64,000 nt of DNA from Myxococcus sp. RHSTA-1-4 (GTDB taxonomy: Bacteria; Myxococcota; Myxococcia; Myxococcales; Myxococcaceae), in the NCBI RefSeq assembly GCF_020037125.1, contig NZ_JAIQDG010000016.1, positions 173,845 through 237,844 of the forward strand, given 5' to 3'. The notes under the pieces were generated by a model. That model was not told where the DNA came from. It ran no database searches and saw only the letters and a list, made by a program, of their open reading frames with translations. The stretch's first letter is position 1, and the number at the start of each line of letters is the position of its first letter. A program made the translations under genes and the position numbers. Below are positions 60,093-64,000 of the stretch, one piece after another.

Positions 60093-60551
60093 ATGAAGCC
60101 GCTCCGCCTGGTCCTGGACGTCCACCGAGCCACCCACCGCATCGGCCTGTTCCTGGAGGCCACCGAGCCTCCACTGGACGTGTCGCAGGGGGAGGCGCAC
60201 CTGCTGGCGTACCTGCTGGAGTCGGGGGACACCTCGCTGGGCGCGCTGCATGCGGCCTTTGCCCACAAGCGCTCCACGCTCACCAGCTACGTGGACAGGC
60301 TGGAGGCGAAGCGGCTGGTGCGCCGGGAGCTGCGGCCGGAGGACCGGCGCTCGTTCCAGGTGTCACTGACGGCGGCCGGCCGGACGCTGGCGGCCCGGGT
60401 GCACCGGCGCCTGGAGGCGCTGGAGGAGGCGGCGCTCGAAGGCCTGTCGGCGCGAGACGTGGAGGGACTCACGAAGGGGCTCACGGCCCTCGCCGAGGCG
60501 GGAGAAGAGGCCCGCCCGGCACGCAAACCACGCAAGAAGGGAGGCGGATGA
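60093..60551 (+). CDS. MarR-family transcriptional regulator
   Basis: 152 residues from ATG 60093, with GGGGGGAG ahead. The winged helix-turn-helix is visible as VSQGEAHLLAYLLESGDTSL, then FAHKRSTLTSYVDRLEAKRLV and RRELRPEDRRSFQVSLTAAG. C-terminal helices (ALEEAALEGLSARDVEGLTK) form the dimer interface, then a basic tail. It probably represses itself and the divergent gene through the palindrome at 60048-60070. Its stop overlaps the next gene by 4 bases. Confidence 0.9.
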   Translation: MKPLRLVLDVHRATHRIGLFLEATEPPLDVSQGEAHLLAYLLESGDTSLGALHAAFAHKRSTLTSYVDRLEAKRLVRRELRPEDRRSFQVSLTAAGRTLAARVHRRLEALEEAALEGLSARDVEGLTKGLTALAEAGEEARPARKPRKKGGG

Positions 60552-61030
60552 TGAGCAGTGCAGCGGTGAAGCAAGAGGAGAGACGTGACGAAGCCGCCCG
60601 GGCCGCGGGCCCGGACCTGACGGACGCGGGCTTCCTCGCGGCCATCGAGGCGACGACGTACCCGGGCGCGGACTTCCGGCACCGGGAGCACGTGCGGCTG
60701 GCCTGGGTGTGTCTGCGGCAGAGCGGCTTCGAGGCCGGACTGGCGCGGGTGCGCGGCCTCATCCAGCGCTACGCGGCGGCGCTCGGCGCGACGGGGAAGT
60801 ACCACGAGACGCTCACCCGGGCCTGGGTGGAACTGGTCCAGGCGGCGCTCGACGCGGCGCCGGACGCCCCATCCTTCGACGCCTTCCTGGAGGCGAGGCC
60901 CGAGCTGGGCGACGCGAGGCTGCTGGAGCGGCACTACCGGAAGGAGACGCTGGACTCGGCGGAGGCGCGCGCCGGCTGGGTGCCTCCGGACGTGGCGCCG
61001 CTGCCCGCGAGGGACGGCGTCCAGCGATAG
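60548..61030 (+). CDS. Hypothetical protein, 160 aa, co-transcribed with marR
   Basis: A 4-base overlap (ATGA) with marR shows translational coupling. An alternative ATG at 60551 fits the GGAGG spacing slightly better. The helical core, FRHREHVRLAWVCLRQSGFE, then ARVRGLIQRYAAALGATGKY and HETLTRAWVELVQAALD, matches a widespread family of unknown function that pairs HRExHxRLAW with a yHETlTxAW block. The two His motifs may bind a metal or a ligand. The regulator may respond to the same ligand. Confidence 0.8.
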   Translation: MMSSAAVKQEERRDEAARAAGPDLTDAGFLAAIEATTYPGADFRHREHVRLAWVCLRQSGFEAGLARVRGLIQRYAAALGATGKYHETLTRAWVELVQAALDAAPDAPSFDAFLEARPELGDARLLERHYRKETLDSAEARAGWVPPDVAPLPARDGVQR

Positions 61031-61058
61031 GGAGCGGAGGGGCGCCCGGGAGGACTCC

Positions 61059-61541
61059 TCACGGCCCCTGGATGCCGCGCTCCTTCATGTACTTGTCCAG
61101 GGATGCCCGGGCCGTGGCGCGGACCTTGTTTCGGAGCATCGGGGACCACCCGAGCACCAGCCCCACGGGCCCGAGCGCCTGGCGCGACCACGCCCAGAAG
61201 TCGAAGTGGTCGCGGTGGCGGACAATCTTCCCGTCGCGGAACTCGAACTCGGCGTCGATGCGGTTGAGCACCTTCCGGCCAGTGGTGCTGAAGGTGTATC
61301 GCGCGTCCCAGTGGGCGCGGCCGGTGCGGTCATCGGCCTGGACGTCGCGGAAGGTGAGCTCCAGGTCCTTGCCGCGCTCGCAGAGCATGCTCCACATGGC
61401 GGTGACCTGGGCGTAGCGCAGGCCGACGAAGGCCTCGTCGGTGAACTCCACGTCCGGGTGGTAGCAGGCGGCCATGGCCTTGGCGTCGCGCCGTTGGAAC
61501 GCGGAGTAGAAGTCGGAAATGAGCTGGGAGTGCGGGTGCAT
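61059..61541 (-). CDS. NTF2/SnoaL-like protein, 160 aa
   Basis: LISDFYSAFQRRDAKAMAAC, YHPDVEFTDEAFVGLRYAQV and FEFRDGKIVRHRDHFDFWAW are typical of SnoaL-like cone-fold proteins, including polyketide cyclases and isomerases. The C-terminal ~40 residues (LGWSPMLRNKVRATARASLD) extend beyond the fold. It is convergent with the gene ending at 61030 and stands alone. No specific reaction can be assigned. Confidence 0.82.
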   Translation of the reverse strand: MHPHSQLISDFYSAFQRRDAKAMAACYHPDVEFTDEAFVGLRYAQVTAMWSMLCERGKDLELTFRDVQADDRTGRAHWDARYTFSTTGRKVLNRIDAEFEFRDGKIVRHRDHFDFWAWSRQALGPVGLVLGWSPMLRNKVRATARASLDKYMKERGIQGP

Positions 61542-61717
61542 GGGGCCCGTGTAGCAGACCTCTCAGTGTGCGCGCCCCAACTGTCCGACGCTTACCTCCG
61601 GGTAAGGAGGTCATCCGGGAGCCGCCGCCGGGGCGGGGGCCCGGGGTGTACGCCTCCGGACCGTTGGTGTGCGGAATGGCGCGGCGGCGGCCGGCGGTGC
61701 ATGGCAGATTCGGCCCC

Positions 61718-62224
61718 ATGGCTCGCGACATCGTCATCTGGCCCCACAAGGTTCTCACCTCGCCCACGAAGCCCGTGACGGACTTCGGCCCCTCGCTCCA
61801 GAAGCTGCTGGAGGAGATGGCCGAGTCGATGAAGGAAGCAGAGGGCATCGGCATCGCCGCCAACCAGGTCGGCGAGCCCCTGCGCGTGGCGCTGGTGGGC
61901 CGCGAGGACGGCACGTTCTTCGAAATCGTCAACCCGCAGGTGTTGGAGAAGAAGGAGAACGTGACGCTGGAGGAGGGCTGCCTCTCCGTCCCGCGCGAGT
62001 GGGAGAAGTGCCCGCGCTTCCACAAGGTGAAGGTGCGCTACCAGGACAAGGCGGGCGAGTGGCACGAGCTGGAGGCGGAGGGCCGGCTCGCGCACGTGCT
62101 CCAGCACGAAATCGACCACCTGGACGGGCACGTCTTCGTGGACCACCTGTCCAGCCTCAAGCGCACGCTCATCCTGGACCGGATGAAGAAGCTGCAGAAG
62201 GTGAAGGCCCGGCAGAAGGGCTAG
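61718..62224 (+). CDS. def: Peptide deformylase
   Basis: 168 residues, the normal size. Removes the formyl group from the N-terminal Met of new proteins. All three motifs are present: GIGIAANQVG (43-52), EGCLSVP with Cys88, and HEIDHLDG with His130, Glu131 and His134, which bind the Fe(II)/Zn ion. The Met start at 61718 has no strong SD. It is 22 bases ahead of the hydroxylase-like gene in the same direction. It may be one of several copies in the genome. Confidence 0.94.
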   Translation: MARDIVIWPHKVLTSPTKPVTDFGPSLQKLLEEMAESMKEAEGIGIAANQVGEPLRVALVGREDGTFFEIVNPQVLEKKENVTLEEGCLSVPREWEKCPRFHKVKVRYQDKAGEWHELEAEGRLAHVLQHEIDHLDGHVFVDHLSSLKRTLILDRMKKLQKVKARQKG

Positions 62225-62246
62225 CACCGCGACACTGGGGGGAGCC

Positions 62247-62975
62247 ATGACCGCGCAGAGCATTCCGGAGCGGGTGAGGGACTTCCGCGACGGGTACCGC
62301 GCGAAGTACGTAGGTCCGCGCTACTCCGGGCGGGCACACTTCGCCTTCACCAGCCTGGGGTCGCTGGCGGTGATGGGCTTCTCGCTCTCCCGCCTGGAGG
62401 GCGTGCTTCCACTCGAGTGGCTGACGGTGCCCGCGGTCTTCCTCCTGGGGAACGTGGTGGAGTTCCTCGGGCACCGCGGGCCCATGCACCACCGCCGGCG
62501 TGGGCTGGGGCTGCTCTTCCAGCGGCACACCGAGCAGCACCACCGCTTCTTCACCCACGAGGCCCTCGCCTACGAGTCCTCGCGCGACGTGAAGATGGTG
62601 CTCTTCCCACCCGTGCTGCTGCTCTTCTTCCTCGGGGCCATCGCCACCCCGCTGGCGGCGCTGGGCTTCGCGCTCGTGTCCCCCAATGTGGGCTGGCTCT
62701 TCGCGGCCTCGGCAGTGGGCTATTACCTGACCTACGAGTGGCTGCACTTCTGCCACCACCTGCCCCCCGAGCACCCCGTGGCCCGGCTCCCGCTGATGCA
62801 GCGGCTGCGGCGCCACCACCAGGTGCACCACGACCCGTCGAAGATGCAGCGGCACAACTTCAACATCACCTTCCCGCTCTCCGACTGGCTCTTCGGCACG
62901 GCGTGGCGGCCGGGAGCAGAGAGCGCGGGAGATCAGTCAGGGGCGCCCGCGCGCCACGACGGCCTGGACGTCTAG
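62247..62975 (+). CDS. Fatty-acid hydroxylase / sterol-desaturase-type membrane enzyme
   Basis: 242 residues with four hydrophobic segments. Four histidine clusters are arranged as in the di-iron family: HRGPMHH, HTEQHH, HFCHH and HHQVHH. The family inserts oxygen into or desaturates lipid chains in the membrane. The exact substrate (sterol, fatty acid, carotenoid) cannot be told. Ribosome site GGGGGGAGCC precedes ATG 62247. It lies directly after peptide deformylase and ends before the tandem promoter array. Confidence 0.85.
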   Translation: MTAQSIPERVRDFRDGYRAKYVGPRYSGRAHFAFTSLGSLAVMGFSLSRLEGVLPLEWLTVPAVFLLGNVVEFLGHRGPMHHRRRGLGLLFQRHTEQHHRFFTHEALAYESSRDVKMVLFPPVLLLFFLGAIATPLAALGFALVSPNVGWLFAASAVGYYLTYEWLHFCHHLPPEHPVARLPLMQRLRRHHQVHHDPSKMQRHNFNITFPLSDWLFGTAWRPGAESAGDQSGAPARHDGLDV

Positions 62976-63122
62976 AGACACTCTGCCCGCCTGCTGTCCG
63001 GGCTGTAAGGCGCTGATTTTCCAGGAGAAGGTGGCGTCCCGGAGGAGGGGGTTCACACCCATGGAGGGGCTGCATAAATCCCCGATTGCGACGGCGTGAC
63101 CTGAACCTTCGATCAAGAGCAT
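62976..63122. other. 147-base spacer before the promoter array
   Basis: No gene is visible. It precedes the first promoter-like element at 63123. Confidence 0.4.
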
Positions 63123-63151
63123 TTGACGGCCACGTCACAACGCGTTAGTTA
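63123..63151 (+). promoter_or_regulatory. Promoter-like element P1
   Basis: TTGACG (63123-63128), 17-base spacer, TAGTTA (63146-63151). It is the most upstream element of the array. Confidence 0.55.
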
Positions 63152-63226
63152 CTGGACCTCCGCACGACGCACCGGGGCTGGTCACCGGGCGGCGAACGGG
63201 GGGAAGAAAAAGGTCGGCGAAGGTTG

Positions 63227-63254
63227 TTGACCCTTGTCGCGGCGGTGGTAGAAG
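63227..63254 (+). promoter_or_regulatory. Promoter-like element P2
   Basis: TTGACC (63227-63232), 16-base spacer, TAGAAG (63249-63254) with TGG ahead (extended -10). The sequence CCGCGCCCC follows. Confidence 0.6.
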
Positions 63255-63331
63255 CCGCGCCCCCTCGGACGGGCGGCTCAGCGAAGCAGCAGGCCGGGCG
63301 GAAAAAAGATGTGAAGGATCCACCAAATAGG

Positions 63332-63362
63332 TTGATCCGGGACGCGGTGAAGGTGGTAGAAG
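63332..63362 (+). promoter_or_regulatory. Promoter-like element P3
   Basis: TTGATC (63332-63337), 19-base spacer, TAGAAG (63357-63362), then CCGCGCCCC. The long spacer would make it weaker. Confidence 0.5.
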
Positions 63363-63429
63363 CCGCGCCCCACCCGAGGCGGTACAGATCGGGAGCTGGC
63401 AGCGAGAATAAATCGGGTCGACGAAGCGG

Positions 63430-63457
63430 TTGACTCGAGACGCGGTGGTGGTAGAAG
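63430..63457 (+). promoter_or_regulatory. Promoter-like element P4
   Basis: TTGACT (63430-63435), 16-base spacer, TAGAAG (63452-63457), then CCGCGCCCC. Confidence 0.6.
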
Positions 63458-63557
63458 CCGCGCCCCTCGCACCGAAGCCCGCGCACTGGCGCGGAAGGCA
63501 CTTCGGAGGCGAGGCAGCAGCAAGCGAAATTCAGAATACGGCGGTCAACGCAGCAGG

Positions 63558-63587
63558 TTGACAGAAAACGCGGCGATGAAGTAGAAG
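63558..63587 (+). promoter_or_regulatory. Promoter-like element P5
   Basis: TTGACA (63558-63563), 18-base spacer, TAGAAG (63582-63587), then CCGCGACCC. Confidence 0.65.
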
Positions 63588-63663
63588 CCGCGACCCCGAC
63601 GAAGGGAAAGCCCGGGAAGAAGTTGAACGGGCGACTCGGTCGGGAAAGTCAACGAAGCAGCGG

Positions 63664-63693
63664 TTGACACGGGATGCGGCGAAGCGGTAGAAG
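63664..63693 (+). promoter_or_regulatory. Promoter-like element P6
   Basis: TTGACA (63664-63669), 18-base spacer, TAGAAG (63688-63693), then CCGCGCCCC. Confidence 0.65.
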
Positions 63694-63777
63694 CCGCGCC
63701 CCCTCGAAAGAAAACAGCGGAAGCCACTGGGCGGCGCTGAGGACTTCGAGAGGCCAGCGAGGACGCGAAAGTCGAAG

Positions 63778-63806
63778 TTGACAGCGGATGCGGACTCGAA
63801 TAAAGA
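63778..63806 (+). promoter_or_regulatory. Promoter-like element P7
   Basis: TTGACA (63778-63783), 17-base spacer, TAAAGA (63801-63806). Unlike P2-P6 it lacks TAGAAGCCGCG. Confidence 0.6.
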
Positions 63807-63885
63807 ATGCAGCCCCGCCGGTTGAAAACGGCAGGCAGCAAGAGCAGCAACGGTAGCAAAAAGTCGTCAGCAGCACAAGCGACTC

Positions 63886-64000
63886 GGTCTTTGAAAACCA
63901 AATAGCAAGCCCAAGTAGAAGACAGATTGCGGAAACCGCAGTCAATTCTTTGAAGGTGCCAGCCAGGTCGCGCTGCGAAGCGCAGCCGGCAGCACCTACC
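63886..64000 (+). other. rRNA-operon leader-like sequence
   Basis: GGTCTTTGAAAACC (63886-63899) resembles the boxA-like leader motif ahead of bacterial rRNA. A GATTGCGG/CCGCAGTC hairpin with an AAA loop (63925-63943) and a second TTCTTTGAA (63947-63955) follow. A GC-rich stem-loop GCTGCG-AAG-CGCAGC (63972-63986) with outer GGTGC/GCACC pairing is at the edge. The window ends before any mature 16S sequence, so the assignment is by context. Confidence 0.6.

Noticed and set aside
63227..63693. CRISPR or satellite repeats from the recurring TAGAAGCCGCG unit
   Set aside because: Each unit has an upstream TTGAC-type hexamer at promoter spacing, the intervals vary, and the position before an rRNA-like leader fits promoters better.
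63224..63945. Short open frames on both strands in the promoter array
   Set aside because: Lys/Arg/Leu-rich products repeat only because the promoter units repeat; no ribosome sites and no domain character.

Overview
The window is about 70 % G+C, densely coded, with very strong third-position G/C bias. Its gene families point to a member of the Myxococcaceae (Myxococcus, Corallococcus or Pyxidicoccus type): many hybrid histidine kinases and Ser/Thr kinases, a TIGR02265/DUF2378-type paralogue, LVIVD-repeat lipoproteins, a Rpn-type nuclease, and a candidate lipoprotein toxin with an immunity-like partner. The left edge cuts a LysM-GH19 lysin gene. The right edge stops in the leader of what is very probably a ribosomal RNA operon.

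Layout. 1-6047: cell-wall lysin, hypothetical proteins, a GNAT acetyltransferase, an NTF2-like protein and a GAF-GAF histidine kinase. 6518-8866: a three-gene redox operon (four-helix b561-like membrane protein, YceI protein, Tat-exported protein with two Rieske centres). 8921-12835: a CBS-pair protein, a tiny GG-leader Cys-rich peptide with its own terminator, and two tandem ArsA/Get3-like ATPases. 13059-15016: copper/cytochrome-oxidase-assembly-like genes (YtkA/FixH-like, a Cys-less SCO-like protein, a canonical SCO1). 15068-19944: hypotheticals, a Rpn-type nuclease and a pair of zinc-ribbon membrane proteins. 20000-23767: two Ser/Thr kinases (one lacking the DFG Asp) and two tandem XRE regulators. 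23784-28601: a three-gene operon with a barrel-like protein, a lipoprotein with a nuclease-like C-terminus and an immunity-like protein. 28771-33721: a translationally coupled receiver / hybrid kinase / REC-HPt-REC-REC-GGDEF phosphorelay.

33722-37574 is an accessory, decayed segment: an ISKra4-type transposase remnant, a frameshifted small gene, a duplicated shard of the neighbouring GGDEF gene, a DUF2019 gene and a Uma2-type nuclease. 37624-42713 holds three tandem LVIVD lipoprotein genes. 42918-46623 holds a RecF-like ATPase, a TruB-type pseudouridine synthase and a protein of four ~98-residue repeats, preceded by a sigma-54-like promoter and a GTCACC half-site array. 46866-54851 holds transketolase, a VWA/MoxR pair, a possible zinc-finger protein, a protein with an SSB-like acidic tail and a MASE1 histidine kinase. 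55236-62975 holds a KAS III enzyme with a TIGR02265-type protein, a metallophosphoesterase-like protein whose metal ligands look replaced, a MarR regulator with a near-perfect operator, peptide deformylase and a fatty-acid-hydroxylase-type membrane enzyme. 63123-63806 carries seven tandem promoter-like elements leading to rRNA-leader-like sequence at the right edge.

Coordinates and start codons were read directly from the sequence. Family assignments come from recognised motifs without database searches.
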